From: BOG-908 sp963848205
GTDB taxonomy: Bacteria; Pseudomonadota; Alphaproteobacteria; Acetobacterales; Acetobacteraceae
Assembly: GCA_963848205.1 (NCBI GenBank)
Contig: CAWKCV010000004.1
Location: 62,001 to 126,000 of the forward strand
DNA length: 64,000 nucleotides
Reading direction: 5' to 3'
A program made the position numbers and the translations under genes. Under the pieces are notes generated by a model. The model searched no databases and was not told the origin of the DNA. It saw nothing but the letters and a program-made list of their open reading frames with translations. This document shows positions 44,947-53,321 of the stretch, one piece after another. Within the stretch, counting starts at the first letter, position 1; the number at the start of each line of letters is the position of its first letter.

Positions 44947-47900
44947 TACGCTGCCTTCCTAACCTCCCCCGCCACCCGAACCAAATTCCCCAACACCTCA
45001 TCGGCAATCTTCACCCGCTCGCTCACATTCATATCGCGCACCAGCGCCAGCTTATGATCGGGTCGCAGCTTCACCGTTCCCTTCCTTGTGCCCAGCCAAT
45101 GCACCAGCCCTGCCGGATTGCTGAAAGCGTTGCCACGGAACTGGAACACCATTCCTTTCGGCCCCGCCTCCAGCTTTTCGACACCGGCCACACGGCAGCC
45201 GCGTTTCAGTCGCACCACTTGCAGCAAATTTTCCACCTCGTCCGGCAATGGTCCGAACCGGTCCACCAGCTCGGCCGCCAGCGCTTCGCTTTCACCATCG
45301 GTGCTGAGAGCGCCGATGCGCCGATACAGCCCCAGCCGCACCGGCAGATCGCGCACATACGCATCCGGAATCAGCACCGGCAGGCCCAGATTGATGTTCG
45401 GCGTCCAATCGCGATCCTGCGACTTCGACCGTCCATGCGCCGATCGCATTTCGGCCACAGCATCTTCCAGCATCTGCTGATACAGCTCGATGCCGACCTC
45501 GCGTATATGGCCCGACTGCTCGTCTCCCAGCAGATTGCCAGCGCCACGAATATCGAGGTCGTGGCTGGCCAATGTGAAACCGGCACCAAGCTGATCGAGC
45601 GTCTGCATCACATGCAGACGCTTGTCCGCCGCACCCGACAATTTCGAGCCGGGCGGCCAGGTGAGATAGGCATAACCACGCTGCTTGCCGCGCCCGACGC
45701 GGCCGCGCAACTGATAGAGCTGCCCCAACCCGAACATGTCCGCGCGATGGATCACCAGCGTGTTGACCGCCGGCATGTCGAGCCCGCTTTCCACGATGTT
45801 GGTCGAGAGCAGAATGTCGTATTTGCCGTCGCCGAACTCCGTCATCACACGTTCGAGCTCGGTTGGCGCCAACCGGCCATGTGCTTCCACGATACGCGCT
45901 TCCGGCACGATTTCGCGAAGGCGCGTCTGCATCTTCGGCATATCCTCAAGCCGCGGGACGACGCAGAATATCTGACCGCCACGAAAACGTTCGCGCTGGA
46001 TGGCCTCGCGTATCACCACCTGGTCGAACGGCATGATGAATGTGCGCACCGCCATGCGATCGACCGGCGGTGTCGCGATCAGGCTCATCTCGCGTACACC
46101 CGTCAGTGCCAATTGCAAGGTGCGCGGAATGGGTGTCGCGGTCAGCGTCAGCACATGCACGTCCGCCTTCAGCGCTTTCAGTTTCTCCTTGTGAGATACA
46201 CCGAAATGCTGCTCCTCATCGACGATCAGCAAGCCGAGATCGGAGAACTCGATCCCCTTGGCCAGCAGCGCATGCGTGCCGATGACGATATTGATGTCGC
46301 CATTGGCGAGCCCGCGCTTCACCTCGGCGGCATCCTTCGCGGTCACCATCCGGCTGAGCTGGCCGACCTTGATGGGCAAACCTTCGAACCGCGCGGTGAA
46401 GCCGCGGAAATGCTGCCGCGCCAGCAACGTCGTCGGCACCACCACGGCCACTTGGGACCCCGACATCGCCACCGCGAACGCCGCACGCAGCGCCACTTCG
46501 GTTTTGCCAAACCCCACATCGCCGCAAATCAGCCGGTCCATCGGCTTGCCCGACGAGAGATCCTCCAGCACGTCGGCAATCGCGCGCATCTGGTCGTCGG
46601 TTTCGGCGAACGGAAACCGCGCGCAAAACTCGTCCCACGTGCCTTCCGGCGGCGCGATCGTCATCGCATCGCGCACACGCCGTTCGGCCGCGATGCGGAT
46701 CAGCGCACCCGCCATGTCGCGGATGCGCTGCTTCATCCGCGCCTTGCGACTTTGCCAGCCGGCGCCGCCCAACTTGTCGAGCGCGACACCCTGGCTCTCG
46801 CTGCCGAAGCGCGACAGCAGCTCGATATTCTCCACCGGCAGAAACAGCTTCTCGTTGCCGTCATACACAAGCCGCAAACAATCGTGCGGCGCCTGTCCGA
46901 CGCTCAGCGTCTCCAGCCCCGAATAGCGGCCGATGCCGTAATCCTGATGCACGACGAGATCGCCCTCGGCAATCTCGGTAGCCTCCGCAATGAACTGATC
47001 CGCGCGCTTGCGCTTTTTCGCCGGCCGGCTGATCCGCTCACCCAGCAGATCCTGCTCGCCGACGATAGCGAAATCGTCGGCAACAAAGCCGCGCTCCAGG
47101 CCGAGCGTGACGAGTGCGATCACATCGAACCGCAGCTTGCGCACATCGGCCCAGCTCTCGACGATCTCCGCCCGCAGTTTGTGCTCGCCCAGCAGCGCCC
47201 CCAACCGCGCGCGCGAGCCGCGGCTCCATGCCGCCACGATGGTGCGCCGCCCTGCCCCGCCCCACGCTTTCATCTGCGCGGCAAGCTGCTGATATACGTT
47301 CGTCTGCACGCCGGCACCCGCCTGCGTGAACAGCACGCCAGGCCGCCCGCCGGCATCGAACCCGCCGGCGCCGTCCGGCATCGTGAACGGGCTGAACACG
47401 AAGTTCGGCACGCCGGCCAGCATCGCGTCCCATCCCGCGCGATCGAGATACAACCGCTCGCTCGGCATCGGCCGATACGGCACCTCGCCGTCGCGCGGCA
47501 TCGTGCGCCGCGCCTCGTAATGGTCGGCGATCATCTCCAGCCGCGCCGTCAGCGCCTCTTCGCCCTGCGCATCCAACGACACGGACGGGTGCTGCACATA
47601 ATCGAGCAGCGTCTCCATGCCCTCATGGAACAGCGGCACCCAATGCTCCATGCCGGGGTAGCGCCGCCCGTCCGATATCGCCTCGTAAATCGGGTCGATC
47701 GACGCGGCCTGCCCGAACAGTTCGCGCCACTCCGTCCGGAACCGCCCGACGCTCGCCTGGTCCAGCGTCACTTCGGAGACCGGCCGCAGCGAAAACCCCG
47801 CCACCTTCTCCGTGCTCCGCTGCGTCGAAGGATCGAACCGGCGCACGCTCTCCACCGTGTCGCCGAAGAAATCCAGCCGCACCGGATCGCCTTCGCCGGC

Positions 47901-48383
47901 CGGGAAAATGTCGACGATGCCGCCACGCACGGCATACTCGCCCGGCTCCATCACCGTATCCGCACGCCCATACCCGTGCGACTCGAGATACCGCACCAAC
48001 GCTTCCGGCTTGAAGATACCGCCCGACCGCACGTCCAAACTCTCGCCGAGAAATACCAGCCTGGGCGGCACACGCTGCACCGCCGCGTTCACCGTCGTCA
48101 GCACAATGCGCTTGCCCGCGGGCGGATCGAGCAGGCGGCACAACGTCGCAATCCGCTCGGACACGACAGCAGGATTGGGCGACACCCGATCGTAAGGCAG
48201 GCAATCCCACGCGGGAAAACGCAGCACCTCCACATCGGGGGCGAAGAAGGCAAGCAACTCGGCAAGCCGCACCATGCGCTGCTCGTTGCGTGCGACGTGG
48301 AGGAGTGTGCCGGGGTGTTCTGCGGCACGGCGTACTAACAGGAGTGCGTCGTAGCCTTCGGGGGCGCCGTGGATTGTGGTCAA
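44946..48383 (-). CDS. mfd: Transcription-repair coupling factor Mfd
   Basis: Removes RNA polymerase stalled at DNA lesions and recruits UvrA. Order: UvrB-homology region, RNA-polymerase-interacting domain, then the translocase with Walker A GDVGFGKTEVALRAAF, DEEQHFGV, TATPIPRT and GRVGRGKQRGYAYL, and the C-terminal TRCF domain. TTG 48383 (TTIHGAPEGYDALLL) is proposed. An ATG at 48461 adds 26 residues encoded by repeat R14 (NGSLVLSFKKELLPFW), which is probably not native. About 1145 residues. Confidence 0.95.
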   Translation of the reverse strand: MTTIHGAPEGYDALLLVRRAAEHPGTLLHVARNEQRMVRLAELLAFFAPDVEVLRFPAWDCLPYDRVSPNPAVVSERIATLCRLLDPPAGKRIVLTTVNAAVQRVPPRLVFLGESLDVRSGGIFKPEALVRYLESHGYGRADTVMEPGEYAVRGGIVDIFPAGEGDPVRLDFFGDTVESVRRFDPSTQRSTEKVAGFSLRPVSEVTLDQASVGRFRTEWRELFGQAASIDPIYEAISDGRRYPGMEHWVPLFHEGMETLLDYVQHPSVSLDAQGEEALTARLEMIADHYEARRTMPRDGEVPYRPMPSERLYLDRAGWDAMLAGVPNFVFSPFTMPDGAGGFDAGGRPGVLFTQAGAGVQTNVYQQLAAQMKAWGGAGRRTIVAAWSRGSRARLGALLGEHKLRAEIVESWADVRKLRFDVIALVTLGLERGFVADDFAIVGEQDLLGERISRPAKKRKRADQFIAEATEIAEGDLVVHQDYGIGRYSGLETLSVGQAPHDCLRLVYDGNEKLFLPVENIELLSRFGSESQGVALDKLGGAGWQSRKARMKQRIRDMAGALIRIAAERRVRDAMTIAPPEGTWDEFCARFPFAETDDQMRAIADVLEDLSSGKPMDRLICGDVGFGKTEVALRAAFAVAMSGSQVAVVVPTTLLARQHFRGFTARFEGLPIKVGQLSRMVTAKDAAEVKRGLANGDINIVIGTHALLAKGIEFSDLGLLIVDEEQHFGVSHKEKLKALKADVHVLTLTATPIPRTLQLALTGVREMSLIATPPVDRMAVRTFIMPFDQVVIREAIQRERFRGGQIFCVVPRLEDMPKMQTRLREIVPEARIVEAHGRLAPTELERVMTEFGDGKYDILLSTNIVESGLDMPAVNTLVIHRADMFGLGQLYQLRGRVGRGKQRGYAYLTWPPGSKLSGAADKRLHVMQTLDQLGAGFTLASHDLDIRGAGNLLGDEQSGHIREVGIELYQQMLEDAVAEMRSAHGRSKSQDRDWTPNINLGLPVLIPDAYVRDLPVRLGLYRRIGALSTDGESEALAAELVDRFGPLPDEVENLLQVVRLKRGCRVAGVEKLEAGPKGMVFQFRGNAFSNPAGLVHWLGTRKGTVKLRPDHKLALVRDMNVSERVKIADEVLGNLVRVAGEVRKAA

Positions 48384-48395
48384 GGGAGATATCCA

Positions 48396-48554
48396 GAAAG
48401 GAAGCAGTTCTTTTTTGAAAGAAAGAACCAAAGAACCATTGCTCCTGGAGCTGTTCCGCATAGCGTTTTAGAACCAAAACGAAGCGGGTCAGCCAGATGC
48501 GCGGGAAGAAAAAGTTCTCTGGTTCTTTTCTTCAAAAAAGAACTACTTCCTGCC
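48396..48554. repeat. Intergenic palindromic element R14 (long full copy)
   Basis: The left arm is GGAAGCAGTTCTTTTTTG then AAAGAAAGAACC; the right arm is AAGTTCTCTGGTTC then TTTTCTTC and AAAAAAGAACTACTTCC. The centre is longer than in other copies and lacks the GCTGTCGC hairpin. It overlaps the last codons of sdhE and the possible start of mfd. Confidence 0.8.
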
Positions 48555-48809
48555 ATCCAGCATCGCCCTCATCATCGCCGTATCATACTCCGCCGGCACC
48601 GCCCGTCGGCCGGTCAGCCAATCCCCCAGCCACGTATCCGGCAACTGCACGATCGCCTCCAGCTCCTCGATCTCCGCCTCGCTGAACCCCGCCAGCCCAG
48701 CCGCCACGAACCCGCCCACGAGAATATCGTTCTCCCGCGTCCCGCGATGGTTCGCACGAAATAGCAGCCGCCGCCGGCGGCCCTCGAGGGCGCTGGGTGT
48801 TTCGTCCAT
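48543..48809 (-). CDS. sdhE: Succinate dehydrogenase assembly factor SdhE
   Basis: Helps attach FAD to the SdhA flavoprotein. The family motif RGTREND (usually RGxxExD) stands in RANHRGTRENDILVGGFV, with the helical remainder LSEAEIEELEAIV-like FSEAEIEELEAIVQLPD. 88 residues, standard length. Divergent from recG with 26 bases between starts. The 3' end touches repeat R14. Confidence 0.92.
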   Translation of the reverse strand: MDETPSALEGRRRRLLFRANHRGTRENDILVGGFVAAGLAGFSEAEIEELEAIVQLPDTWLGDWLTGRRAVPAEYDTAMMRAMLDGRK

Positions 48810-48835
48810 GATGCGGCTGACATATAGCGGGCGCA

Positions 48836-50905
48836 GTGTCAGACGCCAGTGCAGCCACCGACAAGCTGGCCCCCTTGCTCGCCCCCCAGGCCGGCTTGCG
48901 GGGCGTGGGTGCCACCACCGCCAGCCTGCTCGCGCGTGCCACCGGCGGCACCCGCGTGCTCGACCTGCTGTTCCACCTGCCCGAAAGCTTCGTCGACCGC
49001 CGCCATCGCCCTACGCTCAAATCCGCGTTGCCCGGGCAGGTCGCCACCCTGGAGGTCGAGGTAGTCCGCCACGAGGCGCCCAACACGCCGCGCCAGCCCT
49101 GGCGCGTCATCGTCACCGACGGCACCGCCTTCGCCGAGCTCGTCTTCTTCAAGCCCGCCCGCGCCCAAGCGCTCACCGCCGGCACTCGCCTCATCGTCAG
49201 CGGCAAGCTCGACATCTTCGGCGACCGGCTGACCATGCCGCACCCGGACCACATCGCACCCGCCGGCCGGCCCGAACTCATCCCGAACCTCGAACCCGTC
49301 TGGCCGCTCACCGCCGGCCTCTTCCCCAGCCAGGTCCGCAGCGCGCTCACCCAATGCCTCGCCTGCATCCCCGATTTGCCGGAATGGCACGAACCCACGC
49401 TCCTCCGGCGCGAGCGCTGGCCCAGCTTCCACGATGCGTTGGTCGCACTGCACGCCCCACGCGAGCACCCCGGCCCCGAAGCCCGCGCCCGCCTGGCCTA
49501 CGACGAACTCCTCGCCCACCAGGTCGCCCTCTCCTGGATGCGCCGCCGCGAACGCGCCCGCCCCGGCCGCGCGCTCACCGGCGACGGCGCGCTCCGCAAC
49601 CAGGCGCTCGCCCGCTTCGGCCACAACCTCACCCCGTCGCAGACCGAAGCGCTCGCCGAAATCGACGCGGGCCTGGCCGCCCCCACCCGCATGCTCCGCC
49701 TGCTGCAAGGTGACGTAGGCTCCGGCAAAACCCTCGTCGCCACCATGGCCATGCTGCGCGCGGTCGAAGCCGGCGCACAGGCCGCGATGATGGCGCCTAC
49801 CGAAACGCTCGCCCGCCAGCATCACCGCACGCTCACCAAAATCTGCCCTGTGCCCGTGGCGCTGCTGACCGGCTCGGTCAAAGGCGTCGCCCGGCGCAAC
49901 ACCCTGCTCGGCCTGCAATCCGGCCGCACCCCCCTCGTCGTCGGCACCCACGCGCTGTTCCAGGAGGGTGTCGCCTACCGCGACCTCGCTTTGGCCATCA
50001 TCGACGAACAGCACCGTTTCGGCGTGGACCAGCGCCTCAGCTTCGGCGGCAAGGGCGACACGACGGACGTGCTGGTGATGACCGCCACCCCCATCCCGCG
50101 CACGCTGCTGCTCACTCACTGGGGCGAAATGGCCGTCAGCCGCCTGGCCGAAAAACCCGCCGGCCGCCAGCGCATCCGCACCACCCTGCACTCGCTGGCG
50201 ACCCTTCCGGACGTGATCGACGGCGTTGCCCGCGCGCTGGACCGTGGCGACCAGGTCTTCTGGGTCTGCCCGATGGTGAGCGAAAACGAGATGCTGGACG
50301 TCGCCGCCGCCATCGCCCGCCACGCGGCACTGCTGCCCCGCTTCGGCGCCGCCATCGGCCTCGCCCACGGCCGCATGGAACCCGAAGCACGCGAGGCGGC
50401 ACTCGCGCACTTCGCCGCCGGCCGCACCCGCCTCCTCGTCGCCACCACCGTCATCGAAGTCGGCGTGGATGTGCCCGCCGCCAGCGTCATGGTCGTCGAA
50501 CACGCCGAACGCTTCGGCCTCGCCCAGCTCCACCAGCTCCGCGGCCGCGTCGGCCGCGGCGCCGCCGCCAGCTACTGCCTCCTCCTCCACGACGATGGCC
50601 TGTCCGAGACCGCCCGCCGCCGCCTCGTCCTCCTGCGCGACACCGAAGACGGCTTCATCATCGCCGACGAAGATTTCCGCATCCGCGGCGGCGGCGATCT
50701 ACTGGGCAAGCGGCAATCGGGCCAGCCAGGCTGGCGCCTGGCCGACCCGGTCGAGCACGAAGGCCTGTTGCGCATGGCCAGCCGCGACGCCGCCGTGCTG
50801 CTGGAGCGCGATCCTCGGCTGGAGAGCGAGCGCGGGCGGGCGGTGCGGCTGCTGCTGAGGTTGTTCGAGCGCGGGGCGGCGTTGCGGACTTTGGGGTCGG
50901 GGTGA
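48836..50905 (+). CDS. recG: ATP-dependent DNA helicase RecG
   Basis: Branch-migration helicase acting on stalled forks. The wedge/OB domain (HLPESFVDRRHRPTL) is at the N-terminus; the helicase motor has GDVGSGKTLVATMAML, DEQHRFGVDQR, TATPIPRTLLLT, then ATTVIEVGVDVPAASVMVVE and QLRGRVGRG. 689 residues, normal. Very biased codon use gives a long open frame on the opposite strand that is not a gene. Divergent from sdhE. Confidence 0.96.
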   Translation: MSDASAATDKLAPLLAPQAGLRGVGATTASLLARATGGTRVLDLLFHLPESFVDRRHRPTLKSALPGQVATLEVEVVRHEAPNTPRQPWRVIVTDGTAFAELVFFKPARAQALTAGTRLIVSGKLDIFGDRLTMPHPDHIAPAGRPELIPNLEPVWPLTAGLFPSQVRSALTQCLACIPDLPEWHEPTLLRRERWPSFHDALVALHAPREHPGPEARARLAYDELLAHQVALSWMRRRERARPGRALTGDGALRNQALARFGHNLTPSQTEALAEIDAGLAAPTRMLRLLQGDVGSGKTLVATMAMLRAVEAGAQAAMMAPTETLARQHHRTLTKICPVPVALLTGSVKGVARRNTLLGLQSGRTPLVVGTHALFQEGVAYRDLALAIIDEQHRFGVDQRLSFGGKGDTTDVLVMTATPIPRTLLLTHWGEMAVSRLAEKPAGRQRIRTTLHSLATLPDVIDGVARALDRGDQVFWVCPMVSENEMLDVAAAIARHAALLPRFGAAIGLAHGRMEPEAREAALAHFAAGRTRLLVATTVIEVGVDVPAASVMVVEHAERFGLAQLHQLRGRVGRGAAASYCLLLHDDGLSETARRRLVLLRDTEDGFIIADEDFRIRGGGDLLGKRQSGQPGWRLADPVEHEGLLRMASRDAAVLLERDPRLESERGRAVRLLLRLFERGAALRTLGSG

Positions 50906-50909
50906 AGGG

Positions 50910-50960
50910 GGAGGAAGGCGCTCTTTTCTGAAGAAAAGAACCAAAAGACTTTTGTTCCGG
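50910..50960. repeat. Intergenic element R15 (left half)
   Basis: GAGGAAGGCGCTCTTTTCTG then AAGAAAAGAACCAAAAGACTTTTG: one arm only, just after the recG stop. The remaining 145 bases before the next gene are relatively A/T-rich and show no clear signal. Confidence 0.75.
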
Positions 50961-51105
50961 CGCTGCGGGGACATACGTGCTCGAGACTGCGCATTTATGT
51001 TTCTACAATAGCCTGACGTTGCCTCCGTGATTGATTCTGAACTTCTTGATCTATATGCCGCCTACTAGCGCCTGTGGGGCTTCACCTGGGCTAAGCTCGC
51101 TCAGG

Positions 51106-51366
51106 TTAGTTGTTATTCAGCATGCCGCTATCCAATGGCTTAACATCCGAGCCTTGCAGTTCTTTTGGCGTAGTGTCCGGGTACAATTTATAAAATTCAT
51201 TCGAGATGCTTAACAGCTGCACAACACACTCCATGACATGAGGGCGAAAAGAATTATAGTCATCAGTGCTTAAGTGATTTTTCATGTAAGACCGCAGAGA
51301 TGCCAGGCTTGATTGTAGGCCAATAACAAAACCGTCAATCCGGATAGCAGTATCTCGATCAATCAT
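51106..51366 (-). CDS. Hypothetical protein in unusually A/T-rich sequence
   Basis: 86 residues: RDTAIRIDGFVIGLQSSLAS and LSTDDYNSFRPHVMECVVQLL, helical, no signal peptide. No family recognised. The base composition and codon choice (many AAT, TTA and ATA-like codons) differ clearly from all neighbours, which suggests transfer. It lies next to the REP/RAYT locus. Confidence 0.5.
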   Translation of the reverse strand: MIDRDTAIRIDGFVIGLQSSLASLRSYMKNHLSTDDYNSFRPHVMECVVQLLSISNEFYKLYPDTTPKELQGSDVKPLDSGMLNNN

Positions 51367-51445
51367 CGGGCGCCCTCACACAAGAATGCTGACGTTCTAC
51401 CAGTGGCACAGCAAACAGTATCGCGGAACATCTAGGGCAGAAGCC

Positions 51446-51475
51446 GTAGGGTGGGACGCGCTTTGGCGTCCCACC
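51446..51475. repeat. REP hairpin 1
   Basis: GTAG, then the 10-base stem GGTGGGACGC, loop GCTTTG, and GCGTCCCACC. It is oriented opposite to REP 2, 22 bases away, giving an inverted pair downstream of the RAYT gene. Confidence 0.85.
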
Positions 51476-51497
51476 AACTTGCCGGCGCTTCAAACAC

Positions 51498-51527
51498 GGT
51501 GGGACGCCGAAGCGCGTCCCACCTACG
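51498..51527. repeat. REP hairpin 2, touching the RAYT stop codon
   Basis: Stem GGTGGGACGC, loop CGAAGC, GCGTCCCACC, then TACG. The final stem base is the first base of the RAYT stop triplet (TAG on the minus strand). Confidence 0.85.
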
Positions 51528-52062
51528 GGGGCGATCGCTCTCCGTGGTTACCCCCGTTGTCGTCGGAACCGGCCCAATCGGACGGGTAGAGGCCGCGGGC
51601 CACGCAGGCGCGGAACGACGAATATGGCCAGTTCGCGGGATGCGAAACGTAGCCATGCTTGGCGGGGTTGAAGTGGACGTAATCGAGATACGCGGCCATG
51701 TCGCGGTCGTCGCGGATCGCGTGCTCCCAATACCGGCGCTGCCAAATGCCGCGCTCACCTTGAGAGGCGCGGCTGTCCGACCGCATCTCGTCGGGTTCCA
51801 CGCGGCGTGAGAAGAGGTCCTTGATCGTGCGCCAGCGGCGGGGAAAGTCGCTGTCGCCTGCAGGCAATGTCCAAACCGCATGCATGTGGTCAGGCAGGAC
51901 GACCCAGCCTTCGATCCGGAACGGAGCAAGTGTGCGGGCGCGGCGCACTGCGTAGCGGAGGTCGTCGATGCGATCGGTCAGCAGCGATGACCGGCGGTCC
52001 GCCAGATTGACGGTGAAGAAAAAGCTGCCGCCGGCAATCCGCAGGCGGCGGTAGTCCGGCAT
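51523..52062 (-). CDS. REP-associated tyrosine transposase (RAYT)
   Basis: A 179-residue single-strand DNA endonuclease relative of the Y1/IS200 transposases. The HUH motif is DHMHAVW in WVVLPDHMHAVWTLP; the catalytic Tyr is in AAYLDYVHFNPAKHG; the N-terminus YRRLRIAGGSFFFTVNLADR is typical of RAYTs. Identical-stem REP hairpins lie on both sides, two downstream and one upstream. RAYTs process REP sequences and are thought to have spread them; the gene is intact here. Confidence 0.93.
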   Translation of the reverse strand: MPDYRRLRIAGGSFFFTVNLADRRSSLLTDRIDDLRYAVRRARTLAPFRIEGWVVLPDHMHAVWTLPAGDSDFPRRWRTIKDLFSRRVEPDEMRSDSRASQGERGIWQRRYWEHAIRDDRDMAAYLDYVHFNPAKHGYVSHPANWPYSSFRACVARGLYPSDWAGSDDNGGNHGERSPP

Positions 52063-52137
52063 GCGAGCGCTTCCGTGCGGATTTATGATTTACGGTAGCG
52101 TGTATCGTGTTTGCAGGAAATAAATACGTCGCTTGTT

Positions 52138-52168
52138 GGTGGGACGCGGAGGGGCGTCCCACCCTACG
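52138..52168. repeat. REP hairpin 3, upstream of the RAYT gene
   Basis: Stem GGTGGGACGC, loop GGAGGG, GCGTCCCACC, then CTACG. Same stem as REP 1 and 2. It lies between the RAYT start and the divergent Nudix gene, 19 bases before the latter. Confidence 0.85.
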
Positions 52169-52186
52169 GAGGCGTAAACCACGGCC

Positions 52187-52633
52187 ATGACCACGCCCCG
52201 CGAATACCCCGCCCGCCCGCTCGTCGGCATCGGCATTGCCGTGCTGCGCGCCGATCCCGCTGCCGTTCTGCTGATCCGGCGTGCGAAACCGCCGTCTCAG
52301 GGCGCGTGGGCGTTGCCCGGCGGGGCGCAGCTTTTGGGGGAGACGGCCGAGGAGGCGGCACGGCGCGAACTGCTGGAAGAAACCGGGCTGCGCGTCGGCC
52401 CGCTCACACTGGCCGGCAACGTGGACAGCATCCATCGCGACGAAGACGGCCGGGTCCAATTTCATTACACGATCCTGGATTTCTGCGCGCTGCACAGTGA
52501 AGGCGAGCCCGTCGCCGGCAGCGACGCCTCCGAGATCGTGTGGGCGCCGATGGGCGAGCTCGACCGCTACGATCTCTGGTCGGAAGCCGTGCGCATCATC
52601 GGCATCAGCCGGCGGCTTTTGAAAGTGCAATGA
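52187..52633 (+). CDS. Nudix hydrolase (MutT/ADP-ribose pyrophosphatase-like)
   Basis: 148 residues with a full Nudix box GGAQLLGETAEEAARRELLEE then TGL. The N-terminal VGIGIAVLRADPAAVLLIRR and the central DEDGRVQFHYTILDFCA fit small Nudix enzymes often found beside ATP12-type genes in alphaproteobacteria. Substrate not resolved. Its last 29 bases overlap the convergent ATP12 gene. Confidence 0.88.
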   Translation: MTTPREYPARPLVGIGIAVLRADPAAVLLIRRAKPPSQGAWALPGGAQLLGETAEEAARRELLEETGLRVGPLTLAGNVDSIHRDEDGRVQFHYTILDFCALHSEGEPVAGSDASEIVWAPMGELDRYDLWSEAVRIIGISRRLLKVQ

Positions 52634-53306
52634 ACCGCGCGGCCACGCTTACATCGTGCGCCACGGCCGCACGTCGGGCAGCGGCCTCGCGATCCTCGCC
52701 CCACTTCTCCGCCTGGAACAGTTCGTCCAGCAGCGCCAGCCGGTGTGCCTCGGTGGCGTCCAAGGCCTCGTCGGCGACCGCCAGCCCGAGCACCAGGCTG
52801 CCCAACGCCGGCACCAGCACGCCCAGGCCCGCCAGCTCGAACGGCGGATGACGGCCGACGGCCGACCGCAAGGCCGCCAGTGCCGCTCCCGGCTGCTCCA
52901 CCGGCATCACCCCCACGCCACGCACCAGCGTCGCGCCATGCGACTGCGCCACCCAATCGAGCCAGGGCTGCCAGGCGGCCGCCTGAAGCTGCACCAGCTC
53001 CGCCGGCGAAGCGGGGGCGTAACAGAGCAGATCGTTCGCGCCATACGTCACCAGCGCCTCGACGGTGGGCGCGGGGTCGGGCGCCACACGCTCCTGCGCG
53101 GTGCCGGCGATGCGCGTCAGCGGCACGTCCTCCGCCTGCATCGTGGCACCGGCCGCCTGCCACTCCTCGGCGATCGCCTCGGCCAGCATGCGGCTCTCCA
53201 GCTTCAGGAACGGGCCGCCGGGGAGGCGCATCGGGCGGTCGTCCAGGCGGACGATCCAGGCTCCATCCGTGAAAACCGCTTCGGCTTTGGTCCAGAAGCG
53301 TTTCAA
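52605..53306 (-). CDS. ATP12 family F1-ATP synthase assembly chaperone
   Basis: Binds the alpha subunit of F1-ATPase during assembly; found in mitochondria and alphaproteobacteria. Motifs: KRFWTKAEAV, VRLDDRPMRLPGG, LAEAIAEEWQAAG, PLTRIAGTAQERV, TYGANDLLCYAPASP and the C-terminal LDELFQAEKWGED. 233 residues, full length. Convergent with the Nudix gene and downstream of the AsmA-like gene on the same strand. Confidence 0.92.
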   Translation of the reverse strand: MKRFWTKAEAVFTDGAWIVRLDDRPMRLPGGPFLKLESRMLAEAIAEEWQAAGATMQAEDVPLTRIAGTAQERVAPDPAPTVEALVTYGANDLLCYAPASPAELVQLQAAAWQPWLDWVAQSHGATLVRGVGVMPVEQPGAALAALRSAVGRHPPFELAGLGVLVPALGSLVLGLAVADEALDATEAHRLALLDELFQAEKWGEDREAAARRAAVAHDVSVAARFIALSKAAG

Positions 53307-53321
53307 GACTGCTTCTCTCGA

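Noticed and set aside
48839..50590. A 583-codon open frame opposite recG
   Set aside because: Antisense to a certain gene, rich in Gly/Ala/Val from the codon bias of recG; no motif seen.
51446..51527. REP hairpins 1 and 2 considered as a CRISPR array
   Set aside because: Only two units in opposite orientation with a short gap; each is a hairpin matching the REP beside the RAYT gene.
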